The translations under genes were made by a program, and so were the position numbers. Shown piece after piece: positions 10,300 through 20,950 of a DNA stretch of 64,000 nt (its first letter is position 1; each line of letters opens with the position of its first letter). Under the pieces are notes generated by a model that saw only the letters and a list, made by a program, of their open reading frames with translations, did not search any database and had not been told where the DNA came from. The stretch comes from a virus. The stretch covers positions 62,001 through 126,000 of the IMG/VR virus record IMGVR_UViG_3300034060_001466; one strand, given 5' to 3'.

Positions 10300-13200
10300 T
10301 TAAGCAGAAGCACTTATCCCAGTTGAGTTAATCGATAATTGACTTACTGGAGTAACTACTGCTGTTTCTTTCTCGTATTGTGTTTTAACAGTTACATCAA
10401 ATGAGAAAACTGAATTTAATGAGTAAATATCAATTCCTATTTTCTTAGAGTACTTAACATTTTTTAATCCAGCTGGAACAGCTGAACGCCATCCGCCTAC
10501 ATAGCCTAGGGCATCAGATGCTCGGAATTGGAAGATTAATGGAATCTTAATTGCTGAGTCTGCTCCGAACTCCAACATTTTTTGTGAACCTGCTGGGCTT
10601 AATCCGTCTACTGATATATTAGCATGAGAAGATGGTGCAATTGATAAGTAAGCACCACATGTGTACTTACCAATTAAGTAAGCGTCTTCTATTAAATATC
10701 CATTTTTTATAGGATATTGGTTTTCTCTCATGTTTGCACTTGTAACTGGGGCAGTAACGTTTACTGGAGCAGCATCACTGTACACTGCTTGTTGGTAATG
10801 TAGTGCGCCGAACGCGTTTGTTCCCTCAGCTTCAGTTATCTCAGAGTGAATTGCTTGGCTAAACGGTAAATACAGTTGATTAGTTGCGCCAGTCGAATAC
10901 GCTGGTCTAGCAATAGTCAATGTTGTATTATTCCAAGCGATATTGTATGCACCGCCTACTTTAATGTATGGGTGGTCTTTATGAATACAGAATTCGCTTA
11001 GTTTTCCTCCGCCGATTGGAGCTTGGTTTGCATCAAGAGTTCCATTCCAAACTTTAGGATTAGCACTAGTTGCATATCCTGGAATAGTGGTTAGAGTTGG
11101 GTTAAATGGTAAATAGTGTCCGTATACGTAAGGTACAGTTACTGCACTGACGGTTCTTCCATTATATGCATAATTTCCGGAAACGGCATTTGAATAAGTA
11201 ACGCCGACTGCTAAATTATCTCCAGAGTACAGAGTATTTGCAAGAGTTACGTTTTTATATCTAGAATAAACAAATTGGCTCTTTACTTGAGACGACTGGT
11301 ATGCATCCTTTTGAATAAACGATCCTAATACTGAAGTAGTTGAATTGTTAATTGCAATAGGAGCTGTGTCATATCTTAGGTTAGTATGATAATTTACCGT
11401 AGGGTAGGCAGTTGGATCAGATAGAGTTGCGGTTTCTCCAATTCCCCCGTTTAATGTTGAAATTAATTGAAGAGGAGTTTGTGAAGTATTTTGCAGTTGA
11501 ATTAAGTATTGAACTGCTACTACTTTACCGTGGTTATATGCAACTGGAGTTACGCTAGTATCTTTGATTAAATCTTTGTAGTATCCAGCGAATAGTTCAA
11601 GGCTTTGACCGTTAGTTAAAGTCTTGGTATTACCTACTTGATCAACGATACTTACAGTTAATGCACCAGCACCAGTAGATAAGGCCGTCTGTACAGCGGA
11701 AAGAGAATCTGATATAGATTTCAATTTAGTGTATAGATCAACAATATTTCCATCAGTTGCAAAGAATCCACTTGCAATATCTTCTGATTTATGAGCGTAG
11801 TACTTATCTCTAGTAGTAAATGAAGTTCCTAAGTGAATGTCTAATCCCTTTGAGTTAAGCTCTTCTTGAAATGATATTTTAGTTTCTTCAGCAAATGCCT
11901 GTTGAGAAACAATTGTTGCATCTTCGGCAGTTTCGATATTTGCTGGAAATTCAACTAAAATACTATCAGACCATGCGGATTCAACTGGTGAATCAGGCCA
12001 TCCAGCTTCAGATAAACTCTTTATTCTAATTTCAAGAACTTCTCCTTTTTTAATTGGAATATCTAATTGGTTTGAATTTACTTCGTTTGGATCAGAGATA
12101 TTTTCATCTGCCCATTCATAGAATCCAGTCGCTGAATTATAAATTTTAGCTCTAGACTTAGATTTGAATTCTGTCCATGGAGAAAATGCTCCAGTAACTT
12201 TATTTCCGCTTGCGTCAACAAACTCAAGTTGATCAGCAGGTTTAGTGCTTCCAGTTTTACTTAGTGTTCGATATGCTATTTTAAACTGAGCTACTTGTTG
12301 AACTCCATGTAAAGTAGTTCTAGGTTCAGGTATTGCCCAAAATCCTCTAACACTATACATTGGATTAGTTATAAAGCTGGGAGTTGATTTAATTGAGGTG
12401 GTAATATCTGAAATTAAACTTTGCTGACTTTTAGTCAAAGTCAATCGCTTATCCGCAAAATTAGTTAAGTCCTTTTGTAGTTTTAGTCGCTGTGCTTCAT
12501 TTAATGAAGCGTTTGTGTTTAAATTAGCTCTAGTATCAGAAATCTGAGTATCAATTTCCCTAATTTGAGAAGAGGCTTGCTCTTTTGCTGAAATTTTTTG
12601 CTTAATACCTAACGTATTATCAGCGTCTTGAATGTGCTGATCAGTTTGAATAACTTTAAAATTTTCCGCAGCGATAGTTACGGTATTTGGAGTATCTCCT
12701 AGAGCTGAAGGTAATTTTTTCTCTTTAGCATAACTTAGGAATAACATACCGAAATCAGAAACGAATGTCTGGTAAAAATCAGTTAGCGTCATTTGTTTTC
12801 CGTTATTCATTGTAATCTGTAACTCATTGGTTAAGATTCCAAATCCTTGCGAAAATTGATCAGTCGTGACGGCTAGTCGGTCGCTTATTGGTTTTAAGAA
12901 GATAATATTTCTTTCGTTATAACCTAGGTTTAATTGAACTAATGAAGACCTAGTTAAAATAGGTTTCATTCTTAGTTGGGCTGCGCCGACTGCTAATCCA
13001 TCAACTCCAAAAGTATTTTCCAGAATAATGGTTTTTGAGTTTGAGTCAACTGACTTAATTTTATACTCTGAATTATTTGAGCTGATTAAGATATTTCCAG
13101 CCTGTAGAGTTTTTTCAACGTCTCCACTAGTTGCTAAACTTGTGTATTTTAAAGAGCTTAAACGATACTTACGAACCTGCTCAGTTAAAGTTTGTCCGCC

Positions 13201-13899
13201 AATTACGGCAGTAGATGAATCTTCTAAAATATCTAAAATATCAAATGTTCCCCTAACTGTATTTGTTGCTGGCGGTAGAGTCAATTCGCTTGAATCTTCG
13301 AAATAATCGATAGCCCTAGTCCCTAAATCGCTAATTACTGCAGAATATGAAAGGTTATTTATGCCTTTGTAATTTGTATCAAAATATGCAATTTCAGTAG
13401 CAGATGTTGAAGTAATGATCAATCGCCTAACTTCAAAACGGTTAATATCTGGATCAGTTGTTAAAGTTGCTGTGTCGATATTAATATACAATAATGGATT
13501 TAAGAATGATTCAAAAAACCAGTTAGTTTTGTAATTAAAACTTGAAGGTACGGCAACTCCAGTATTAGTAACATTTTCTAGATCAGAGATTACTGAAGAA
13601 ATATCTTTTAATTCAAATGTTCTAAGATTTCCATCTGCATCCTTTACTCCTAATTGATTTGCATTGCCGCTTAGTAATTCAGTAATTTTAGCATCAAGGT
13701 TGGAAACTCTATTGTCTAGATAGGTAAATGACGGGATTGTGAACACTTGAGTAGAACCGTCTTGTAAAGTTTGATTTACATTGACGCTTTTTGCGGTTGT
13801 GGAAAGTGATGTAGAAAGTTTTAATAAAAACTCCTGCATATTGTTAACATCAACTCCAAGTTCTGCTAAGTAATCCGTTAATGATGATTTGTCTGCCAT
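10300..13899 (-). CDS. Large virion structural protein (1,199 aa), tail/baseplate type
   Basis: No family recognised. The N-terminus is helical. Residues about 410-490 are a strongly predicted coiled coil rich in Gln/Lys/Asn (KISAKEQASSQIREIDTQI...). Residues about 515-640 resemble fibronectin-type beta sandwiches (VQQVAQFKIAYRTLSKTG, then LEIRIKSLSEAGWPDSPVES). The C-terminal 400 residues are beta-rich with many Tyr/Asn/Thr. This coiled-coil plus beta-domain build is typical of elongated tail fibre or baseplate proteins. Only 5 bases separate it from the upstream 726-residue gene, in one transcription unit with the other tail genes. Confidence 0.7.
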   Translation of the reverse strand: MADKSSLTDYLAELGVDVNNMQEFLLKLSTSLSTTAKSVNVNQTLQDGSTQVFTIPSFTYLDNRVSNLDAKITELLSGNANQLGVKDADGNLRTFELKDISSVISDLENVTNTGVAVPSSFNYKTNWFFESFLNPLLYINIDTATLTTDPDINRFEVRRLIITSTSATEIAYFDTNYKGINNLSYSAVISDLGTRAIDYFEDSSELTLPPATNTVRGTFDILDILEDSSTAVIGGQTLTEQVRKYRLSSLKYTSLATSGDVEKTLQAGNILISSNNSEYKIKSVDSNSKTIILENTFGVDGLAVGAAQLRMKPILTRSSLVQLNLGYNERNIIFLKPISDRLAVTTDQFSQGFGILTNELQITMNNGKQMTLTDFYQTFVSDFGMLFLSYAKEKKLPSALGDTPNTVTIAAENFKVIQTDQHIQDADNTLGIKQKISAKEQASSQIREIDTQISDTRANLNTNASLNEAQRLKLQKDLTNFADKRLTLTKSQQSLISDITTSIKSTPSFITNPMYSVRGFWAIPEPRTTLHGVQQVAQFKIAYRTLSKTGSTKPADQLEFVDASGNKVTGAFSPWTEFKSKSRAKIYNSATGFYEWADENISDPNEVNSNQLDIPIKKGEVLEIRIKSLSEAGWPDSPVESAWSDSILVEFPANIETAEDATIVSQQAFAEETKISFQEELNSKGLDIHLGTSFTTRDKYYAHKSEDIASGFFATDGNIVDLYTKLKSISDSLSAVQTALSTGAGALTVSIVDQVGNTKTLTNGQSLELFAGYYKDLIKDTSVTPVAYNHGKVVAVQYLIQLQNTSQTPLQLISTLNGGIGETATLSDPTAYPTVNYHTNLRYDTAPIAINNSTTSVLGSFIQKDAYQSSQVKSQFVYSRYKNVTLANTLYSGDNLAVGVTYSNAVSGNYAYNGRTVSAVTVPYVYGHYLPFNPTLTTIPGYATSANPKVWNGTLDANQAPIGGGKLSEFCIHKDHPYIKVGGAYNIAWNNTTLTIARPAYSTGATNQLYLPFSQAIHSEITEAEGTNAFGALHYQQAVYSDAAPVNVTAPVTSANMRENQYPIKNGYLIEDAYLIGKYTCGAYLSIAPSSHANISVDGLSPAGSQKMLEFGADSAIKIPLIFQFRASDALGYVGGWRSAVPAGLKNVKYSKKIGIDIYSLNSVFSFDVTVKTQYEKETAVVTPVSQLSINSTGISASA

Positions 13900-13904
13900 T
13901 TAGT

Positions 13905-16085
13905 TTATCTTATTATTTTATCAACCGCAAACGTTAAAGTTTCAGCATTTGTACAAACAATTTCTATAATAGGCTTAGCAGTTCTTCCGTAGTTTGTTGG
14001 AAAATCCGCAGCGGTTAATGTTGCTATAAGTACGCTGTTTGCTGACAGTGCATTTGTGATGTTTTGTGAATCAGTTTTTAGTGTTATTGTGTACGGCCCA
14101 GGAATAATTGGAGAGTCACATACTACTTTAAGTAGCTGACCCTTCTTCCAAGTATTAATAGAATCATCTATGTAAATCGTTAAATCTTGAGAAAGATTAA
14201 ATGGAATTGGGCTACTTGATCCATTTAATTTTAGATGTCGGATTTGAGTTGATGAGATTCCTAATGAAACGGTTTTTACGCCTAATGCATTTGTACTAAA
14301 GTCGACTTCGGTTATATCTGAATAGCCTTGAACGTTTGATCCTATTGTAATTTGACCTGGGATAAGTTTTCCAAGAGAAATTCCGTAACCTGGCTTGAAT
14401 GCATCCATATTATATGATATTTGCAATGAAGTTGTTCCTGTTAAAATCTCGTCTATTCTATCATTTGTGCTCCCGATTAAATCCATAATTGCAGTTGACT
14501 CGGCAAAGGCTGCACTTGATGCAGAAACAGTTGTTTCCAATACGGCGATTCTTTTAGCTAAGCTAGACATCGCAGTTGAATTTAATAATGCGTCTTTTGC
14601 GGTATCGACGTTAACTCTTAAATTCTCAAGAGCCGCTAATTTATCGTTAAATTTAGTTTGAAGCTGTCTAATTTCAGTCAATACATCGGTAAACAAGTTC
14701 AATGAAAATGTATTGTAGTCATTAATTGATTTTTCAACTGAAACATCTTCAATTGAAGTATCAAATTTAAGGTTTACTTTGAATGCAAACGAGTTACCAT
14801 TAGTTTTATTAATAGTATCCGGTTTGTTTTTGGTGATCATTGGGATAATAAATTCACTTCCGCTTTGAACCACTCGGTTTAGGAAGTAAACTCCATATAA
14901 GTTAGAAACGCTAACTGGTTCGGTGCCGGCTACCGCGTTTGGCGCTGGATCATATACGTCATAGTAAACTAAAATTGCATTAAATTCAAAATCCTCATTT
15001 CCAACGCTGTCATTTAGTTGAGAGAATGATTTGATTGTTGTATTTTGAGAAGCAATTAAGTAGTCAGTTAAGTCAAAATCAATAGTCATACCGTCGTGGG
15101 TTGATCTAAGGTACTCGACTGTTCTGGTATTTAAACCTGCAGTGTAGGTCTTTTTGATTCTTTGAGTTTTTGGAGCAGAGCTTCCAGTATTGTAAGGTGT
15201 TCCAAAGTATGCAGCCTGATCAGTGTAATATGAATTATTGACAGATGATGCTCCCCACCAGAATCCGGTAGCAACCGGTGTAGTATTTAAAATATTCGAA
15301 GTATATGTAGTTACCGCGTTTGAATCTAAGTCATAAAACGCTTCTAACCCCATTCCAGCAAATGGATGAGTGTCTGTGTAGTGTCTACCGTTTAAGTATT
15401 CCGCGTCAAGTGGATCCCCTGGCGTATTTACGATTACCATTCCTGGACCGTAATTCTCGTCAGGCTTTGACTTGAATAAGACAGTTGGAGTAGTTCCAAC
15501 ATTAGTTGGCACGTGAATGTACAATTCGCTGTATGAATTATCTTTGCTGCGAACTGAGTTAACTACATCAATTTCTCCAATATACTTAACTACTCGGTCA
15601 TAGGTAGAAGTAGTTGGATCGTACCAGTCTTCTGCCCATCTTTTTTCACTAACCGGTAGTGATTGATTAACTTCAGTTGAGTTAGCGTCTCTCCAACGAA
15701 CTGCTCCAAGCTCCTTTAACCACTTCCAAAAAACTCTTTCGGAAACATTTAGCTTTTTTTCTCGATTGTATGACGATTGTGAAATCAGCAAACTCTCGAA
15801 ATTTAGAGCGTAATTTTGGAAACTTTGAGCTAGGTTAATATTTTCATTTACTGATAAATTATTAATGATTGGAGTTTCACCTTGCGCAATAAACTGTACT
15901 TTGTTATCAGTTTCCATAGTAGTTGGTATACCTATTTCTGGAATACGTAACAGGGCGAATTTAGAAAACTTAAACTTATTTGTATTATTGTTAAATGTTA
16001 AGCTTAAGTCTTCAATCGCACTTTGAAAAGAATAGAACATTCCTTTCTGGGTTTGAATTGGTTTTATTAATGGTGCAACTGCCAT
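13905..16085 (-). CDS. Virion structural protein (726 aa)
   Basis: Unrecognised. The N-terminal 320 residues are rich in Trp/Tyr/Pro (FWKWLKELGAVRW, KRWAEDWYDPTTSTYDR). Residues about 455-540 are a predicted coiled coil (LTEIRQLQTKFNDKLAALENL...), and the C-terminal 180 residues are a compact beta-type domain. It sits between a 352-residue and a 1,199-residue structural gene with gaps of 5-12 bases. It is probably a baseplate or fibre-attachment subunit; that rests on context and composition only. Confidence 0.65.
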   Translation of the reverse strand: MAVAPLIKPIQTQKGMFYSFQSAIEDLSLTFNNNTNKFKFSKFALLRIPEIGIPTTMETDNKVQFIAQGETPIINNLSVNENINLAQSFQNYALNFESLLISQSSYNREKKLNVSERVFWKWLKELGAVRWRDANSTEVNQSLPVSEKRWAEDWYDPTTSTYDRVVKYIGEIDVVNSVRSKDNSYSELYIHVPTNVGTTPTVLFKSKPDENYGPGMVIVNTPGDPLDAEYLNGRHYTDTHPFAGMGLEAFYDLDSNAVTTYTSNILNTTPVATGFWWGASSVNNSYYTDQAAYFGTPYNTGSSAPKTQRIKKTYTAGLNTRTVEYLRSTHDGMTIDFDLTDYLIASQNTTIKSFSQLNDSVGNEDFEFNAILVYYDVYDPAPNAVAGTEPVSVSNLYGVYFLNRVVQSGSEFIIPMITKNKPDTINKTNGNSFAFKVNLKFDTSIEDVSVEKSINDYNTFSLNLFTDVLTEIRQLQTKFNDKLAALENLRVNVDTAKDALLNSTAMSSLAKRIAVLETTVSASSAAFAESTAIMDLIGSTNDRIDEILTGTTSLQISYNMDAFKPGYGISLGKLIPGQITIGSNVQGYSDITEVDFSTNALGVKTVSLGISSTQIRHLKLNGSSSPIPFNLSQDLTIYIDDSINTWKKGQLLKVVCDSPIIPGPYTITLKTDSQNITNALSANSVLIATLTAADFPTNYGRTAKPIIEIVCTNAETLTFAVDKIIR

Positions 16086-16097
16086 AGTAGTTAGTTA

Positions 16098-17156
16098 TTA
16101 GTTTGTTATTTCAATGTTGTGTGAGCTTGTGATAACGAATCTTGAACTTACGAAATTAAGGCCAGACATTGTATTTTCGAACTTGGTTAAAGTTACACTA
16201 GAACCAAATAGTCTAGAACTAGTAGTTGAAGCTTGCACGTTTGTATTATAAGTGGTGATATGTTGCACTGGTGTTCCAGCTGCTAATTGGCCGATTGCTG
16301 TACTCGCAGTAGTTTGTGCAACTAGGGTTCCTGAATTAATTAATCCTGGAGTACCGTTTGCAAGTAGAGTAAATCCTGGAAGAATTTTAATGTCTCCCCA
16401 GTTAGTTGTTGCAATTGTAGCTGAACTTGAATTTATGTATTCTTTAACAATCACAGTGAAGCTTTGTCCATTGTCTGGGCGGCTTGCAACGTCTTCGTAA
16501 ACAAATAAGATAATCGGCTTACTTGAAGATGGGCTGTTATCTGCACATTTAATTGTGACATAGATGAATTGCTTGCTTGTTTTACTTAGTTTAAGAACTC
16601 CGTAATAGTAGTCAGTACTACTAACATTAATTGCGGTAGTTGTAACAACTGTATTAGTTGAACCTTCCGTACTTTGGGTGATTGCTTGCGCTGGAAAACT
16701 AACTTCTCCGTAAAACTGAGACTTAACAGAAGTACTTAAGTTACCTACGTAAAATCCATCTGCTGTTACACTAGCTAATGGAATACCTACGCCCAATCGA
16801 GTGATTGCCATTGCATTTGCTGCTCCAGTCATATCGATTGTTCCACCGGCTTGAATAATTAACTTATCAATTGATAGAATTGACTTGCCAGCACTTTTTG
16901 TTAGACTTCCAATTGTATTGGTTGAGTCCATGAAAGTTATTCCATTTCCTAGAATAACATTGTTTGTTTTTACTTGGTTAACGTAATTGTCTACCCCGAT
17001 GTACTTATTAACTAAGTCGATTTCAAGAGTGTTAATAACGTCCTCAAGTTTTGACTTTACCACAGTGACATTTGCGTTAAGTATTAGACGCATGTCTGAG
17101 ATAAAAGTAGTCTCAAGTAGAGTTTGAGTGTTTAAGGATACATTAGTAAATGCCAT
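16098..17156 (-). CDS. Putative tail fibre or baseplate protein (352 aa)
   Basis: No known family. A short N-terminal helical part is followed by Thr/Ser/Ile/Val-rich beta sequence resembling tail-fibre shaft and head modules (NVILGNGITFMDSTNTIGSL...). It starts with ATG at 17156. A TAATAAATAA late-promoter box lies about 24 bases upstream, the second such box in this leftward tail block, so it may begin its own transcript. Confidence 0.65.
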   Translation of the reverse strand: MAFTNVSLNTQTLLETTFISDMRLILNANVTVVKSKLEDVINTLEIDLVNKYIGVDNYVNQVKTNNVILGNGITFMDSTNTIGSLTKSAGKSILSIDKLIIQAGGTIDMTGAANAMAITRLGVGIPLASVTADGFYVGNLSTSVKSQFYGEVSFPAQAITQSTEGSTNTVVTTTAINVSSTDYYYGVLKLSKTSKQFIYVTIKCADNSPSSSKPIILFVYEDVASRPDNGQSFTVIVKEYINSSSATIATTNWGDIKILPGFTLLANGTPGLINSGTLVAQTTASTAIGQLAAGTPVQHITTYNTNVQASTTSSRLFGSSVTLTKFENTMSGLNFVSSRFVITSSHNIEITN

Positions 17157-17179
17157 TGTTTAAGAATTTTTTGTCTTTT

Positions 17180-17189
17180 TTATTTATTA
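17180..17189 (-). promoter_or_regulatory. T4-type late promoter box
   Basis: TAATAAATAA on the minus strand in the gap between two tail genes, about 24 bases before the ATG of the 352-residue protein. It fits the gp55-dependent late pattern. Confidence 0.5.
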
Positions 17190-17207
17190 AGCAAACCCAA
17201 GGGAACC

Positions 17208-20200
17208 TTACATTAAGGCTTTCCTACGATTTAACGTGTTTTCTATATGATCTTGGTAATCGTGAACTGTTCTTGGATCAAACGCATTAAATTCTTTAGT
17301 TAATTCATATACGTTGTTATTGACATCGGTTACTTTTACTGAAAGCAAATAGTCTCCAGGTTCAGAAAATCTCCAAATAAAAGTAGAGTTAGCTTTAATT
17401 TGAACCACAGTTTCTCCAAATAACGATAGTGTCCAAATACACTCCTTTTTGGAATCAATGTTAGATACTGCTGCAAACACTGGATGGTGTAGTGGAATAG
17501 TTATTCCGTCTAATCCGATTTTTAGGTTAGAGAAGTTAAAGCTGTTCTCGTCATAGTTTGACGGTAGGTACCCTCTCATTTCAACTTCTGGTACTTGATT
17601 ATTTGTAAATTCTACAAATTTCTTGTTTATCCAATAATTAATATCTGATGCATTTGCGTCAACTGGTTTAACGTATTCAAACTTCCAATCGCTAACTGAT
17701 ACAGCTGAACCTGAACTTGAACTGGTTGTGATTACTATTGAGTTTGGACTATTTTGGATAACTGTTCCAGTTATCCATCTACTCGGATTAGATATACTTG
17801 AAGCTTTGATTGTAACTCCATTCGTAAAGGTAAACGCCCTAGCCAGAGTTAAAGTAATGTTAGTTGGAAAACTCGTTGGGATAGTCGCTGTTGTATTTGA
17901 AGTAACAGTTTCGCCAGTTCTTTTTAAACAATCGTCAAACGGAGAATCTAAGAATAAAAGGTCTTCGTCTAATTCACGTGAAACTGTTGCTAATTGAGTA
18001 TTAATTGAATCGATTAGCCCGTTTGAATAAACTCCAAATGGATAACAGAAAGTATAAATTCGGTAATATTCTCCAGAGTCATCAGTTACTCTAATGATTC
18101 GGTGTAGAGTTACATCCTGTCTTTTTGCATGAGCGTGAATTTTTCCGTTAACTAAAACATACCGATATTCGCTAACATGTGGATTAGTTGACGCATTTAA
18201 CTGGTTAGTTAAATCTTCACTTGTTGAATAAGAAGATACTACATAGCTATTATGAACGTCCCAATCCGCAAAATTAATAAATTCCAAAACTCCCATAGTA
18301 GGTAAATCCAATATGAATCCATTAAGTCTATCTGGAACATACGATAAATCAATCATTCGATTCATTTTTAAGTCCTTAATCATTGCATTTTCGTAATCGC
18401 CTAATGATGGTTGGCCAAATGCATGTGATCCAGTACCCCACTGTGATTTAAGTAAGTTAGTAGATGTTGAAATATCTTCGAAACCTATTCCATCTGTAAA
18501 TATTTGAACTTCATTTTGTGGATTACCTACTCCAAAATTATTTGAATATGTGAACCAGTCTAAATAGTGAGAACTTAAAGTAGACGAAGTTTCTCCAGTC
18601 TGAACAATATTTGCGAATTGTAAGTAGATTGGATTGTTTTGAATTTGTCCTATCGTTACATTATGAAGATCTCTAAATCTATATGAATTTTTATCTTGAA
18701 TCTTAGCAAAAACTTCAATAACCGGCTCCTCAGTCAATACAGTAACCGTTAGGTGGCTTACGTTTTGTCCTCCTTGTAAATCATATACATTTGAAGTTAT
18801 TACGTAGGTCCCAATGTGAGGCAAAATATGAGGAAGCTTAACTAAATCAGCTAATAGTCCTCTCCATGAAAAATTATAACCTTGCGGTCCAGTAATGGTC
18901 CATTCAATTTCATATCCGTTACGGTATCTGATATTTCCGATTGTGAAATGCGAGTTTGCAAAGTCAATAAACTTAGATCCGTCTAGTCCTCCCAATGTAA
19001 AATCGGGAATATACGCCTCTAATGAAACTGGGCAACCTACTTTTCCATCGATATCATCAACGCTTTGCATTGGATTACTTTGGCCGTGATACGCAAACTC
19101 ATAATTCCGTAAGTTTAGATAATAATCCTGAATTCCAGTTAATAGAGATGGAATACTTGTTACTGGATACTGTTGGTTAAACTCGTATGGGTTTATGTTT
19201 GATGTATTAAAACTTATTTCTGGAAATTCAGAGGTTGAGTTTGTTTTATGATACAGGGTTTTAATATCTCTAATCTGTAATAACTGAGAAGTTGTAACCG
19301 GCTGATTTATTACTAAATTATAGTCGTCGTTTATTTCTAATGAGTTGATGTAGGTAACATCTGACCAATTACGAAGATTAAATTTGTCAAAATATATGAA
19401 TTCTCCAATAATGTCCTTAATTACAACATTTACTGGAAGTATTTCTGTTTTTAATTTAGTTGAAAGGCGATTTAATTTATAGAAAATTTCATCTACTTCA
19501 AAATCTGTGGTAAATTCAACTTCTGGAACACCATCATCATCATAATTATCACTAGCTACGGAAAATTCGTAAGCTAAAGCTAGGAATTCAGTCTTTTTAA
19601 ACTTGCCGCCTTTTTTAATTTGGCCATTTAGGTCAACTAGGTTAATTGAGTCAATTGAACCAGCTGTCATTAGGTCAGTAACATCAACCATTGCAAACTT
19701 ATTGTAATACGGTGAGTTTGTATCAGCATCTTTCCAATACTCCTTTACTCGCAGTACGTCACGATAGCCCAAAATGTCAATTAAGTTAATTAATCCTTTG
19801 TAAGTTCCAACATACGGGTAAATTTGATCTCTATTTACTAGAATCTCTTTTCGGGCTTGGTTAATTTGCTTCCAGTCAGGAAGACCTTCTTTTAAGTCAT
19901 AATCTTTAAGTAGAAGGGCATCCTCTCTGTTAAATTTAATACCAAAGTTAGTTAACCAAATTCGGAAACGCTCGTCTTCGTCCTCGCCTTCTCCATAAAA
20001 ATAAATGGATGCGATTTTTGTGGTAGTTGATGAAGTTTCGTAATAAAGTTCAAGAGTTCGATTGTATGATACCTCTTCAGCTGGAGAAAAACTCACATTT
20101 AATTGAAGAGGGTAAGTTAAGTCAAGATTTGTGGTACCTGATGGCAAAAGATCCTCATAGTCAATAGTAATACCAGTTTGTCTTGTGATATACGTGGTAG

Positions 20201-20477
20201 AATCAGTATGTGAGTCCTCTTTAGCTACGGTAAATAGGAAAAAATTATCGGAATTTTCAGAAGTTATCCATTTTGCAATAATCTTTGAACCTGGCTCCAT
20301 AACTGGGAACCGGTAACCGCTATTTGTACTTTCTAGAATAAAAAGGTTAGATACATCGTATAGAGCAGTTGAAATAGGAAGAAAATAGTCAGCACCTTCC
20401 CATACTCCATCCGAGTTCTGTGAAAAGTTGTACGATTCACCATTTTTATCAAAAAATAAGAGATTATTAATATTCAT
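17208..20477 (-). CDS. Putative baseplate wedge protein (gp7 / tail-protein-I-like) with PKD-like domain
   Basis: 1,089 residues. Around residues 200-250 a segment (LPDWKQINQARKEILVN, then YPYVGTYKGLINLIDILGY) resembles the Arg...GT-x-x-G-[LI] core of P2 gpI / T4 gp7-class wedge proteins. Residues about 480-590 look like a PKD/Ig-type fold (VSLEAYIPDF... GTYVITSNVYDLQGG), and a second similar segment ends the protein (PGDYLLSVKVTDVNNNVYEL). It is the first gene of the leftward tail block behind a late promoter at 20501. Length is close to the roughly 1,030 residues of T4 gp7. The wedge assignment is inference from a weak pattern; structural status is firm. Confidence 0.6.
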   Translation of the reverse strand: MNINNLLFFDKNGESYNFSQNSDGVWEGADYFLPISTALYDVSNLFILESTNSGYRFPVMEPGSKIIAKWITSENSDNFFLFTVAKEDSHTDSTTYITRQTGITIDYEDLLPSGTTNLDLTYPLQLNVSFSPAEEVSYNRTLELYYETSSTTTKIASIYFYGEGEDEDERFRIWLTNFGIKFNREDALLLKDYDLKEGLPDWKQINQARKEILVNRDQIYPYVGTYKGLINLIDILGYRDVLRVKEYWKDADTNSPYYNKFAMVDVTDLMTAGSIDSINLVDLNGQIKKGGKFKKTEFLALAYEFSVASDNYDDDGVPEVEFTTDFEVDEIFYKLNRLSTKLKTEILPVNVVIKDIIGEFIYFDKFNLRNWSDVTYINSLEINDDYNLVINQPVTTSQLLQIRDIKTLYHKTNSTSEFPEISFNTSNINPYEFNQQYPVTSIPSLLTGIQDYYLNLRNYEFAYHGQSNPMQSVDDIDGKVGCPVSLEAYIPDFTLGGLDGSKFIDFANSHFTIGNIRYRNGYEIEWTITGPQGYNFSWRGLLADLVKLPHILPHIGTYVITSNVYDLQGGQNVSHLTVTVLTEEPVIEVFAKIQDKNSYRFRDLHNVTIGQIQNNPIYLQFANIVQTGETSSTLSSHYLDWFTYSNNFGVGNPQNEVQIFTDGIGFEDISTSTNLLKSQWGTGSHAFGQPSLGDYENAMIKDLKMNRMIDLSYVPDRLNGFILDLPTMGVLEFINFADWDVHNSYVVSSYSTSEDLTNQLNASTNPHVSEYRYVLVNGKIHAHAKRQDVTLHRIIRVTDDSGEYYRIYTFCYPFGVYSNGLIDSINTQLATVSRELDEDLLFLDSPFDDCLKRTGETVTSNTTATIPTSFPTNITLTLARAFTFTNGVTIKASSISNPSRWITGTVIQNSPNSIVITTSSSSGSAVSVSDWKFEYVKPVDANASDINYWINKKFVEFTNNQVPEVEMRGYLPSNYDENSFNFSNLKIGLDGITIPLHHPVFAAVSNIDSKKECIWTLSLFGETVVQIKANSTFIWRFSEPGDYLLSVKVTDVNNNVYELTKEFNAFDPRTVHDYQDHIENTLNRRKALM

Positions 20478-20500
20478 ACGCTAATGCTAGCTCTTTACCT

Positions 20501-20510
20501 TTATTTATTA
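20501..20510 (-). promoter_or_regulatory. T4-type late promoter box
   Basis: TAATAAATAA on the minus strand between the gp55 gene and the first large tail gene, about 24 bases before the tail gene's ATG at 20477. It could drive the whole leftward tail block. Confidence 0.55.
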
Positions 20511-20526
20511 AGCCAGACAACTGGAA

Positions 20527-20946
20527 TTAAATAGTAAAGATCTCGCTCTCGCCTGAGTGGCTTAACGAAACAAATTCTACTTTTTCACCCTTGCCTATGT
20601 GCTTATAGATTTTCTTGTACTCTTTAGCATACCCGTTTTTAGAGATCTGAGTAAAGTATGCAAATGCATTATTTGATTTTTCCTCATTAAAGTTTCTCCA
20701 ATATCGCAACAGGTCCAATAGAGCTGACTGAATACAGTCTTCTTTATCAAGTGGATTACTGAACCTAAGTTTTAGGATCGCTCTATTTGCCAGGATTATA
20801 AAATAGTTAATTGCAATTGGGGATAATTCACCAGCTGTGTGCTGGTATCCAGTCTCTTCGTTTAGTAGACCGTGTTTACACCTAATTATTTCATTTGTAA
20901 AATCCCGGTTGTTGATGTAGTACTTACTTTCTCTAGCTTTTGACAT
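20527..20946 (-). CDS. 55: gp55-like late-transcription sigma factor
   Basis: 139 residues. It resembles T4 gp55, the small sigma-70-class factor that directs host RNA polymerase to TATAAATA late promoters. Matching parts are the N-terminus (KYYINNRDFTNEI, compare the YVNNKELLQAI start of gp55), the middle (FNEEKSNNAFAYFTQISKNGYAKEYKKI, compare the YITQACFNAFVQRIKKE region), and the acidic/aromatic tail. It is shorter than T4 gp55 (185 aa). It lies 4 bases behind the RuvC-like gene and just ahead of the late tail block. TATAAATA-type boxes across the window support the call. Confidence 0.85.
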   Translation of the reverse strand: MSKARESKYYINNRDFTNEIIRCKHGLLNEETGYQHTAGELSPIAINYFIILANRAILKLRFSNPLDKEDCIQSALLDLLRYWRNFNEEKSNNAFAYFTQISKNGYAKEYKKIYKHIGKGEKVEFVSLSHSGESEIFTI

Positions 20947-20950
20947 TTGG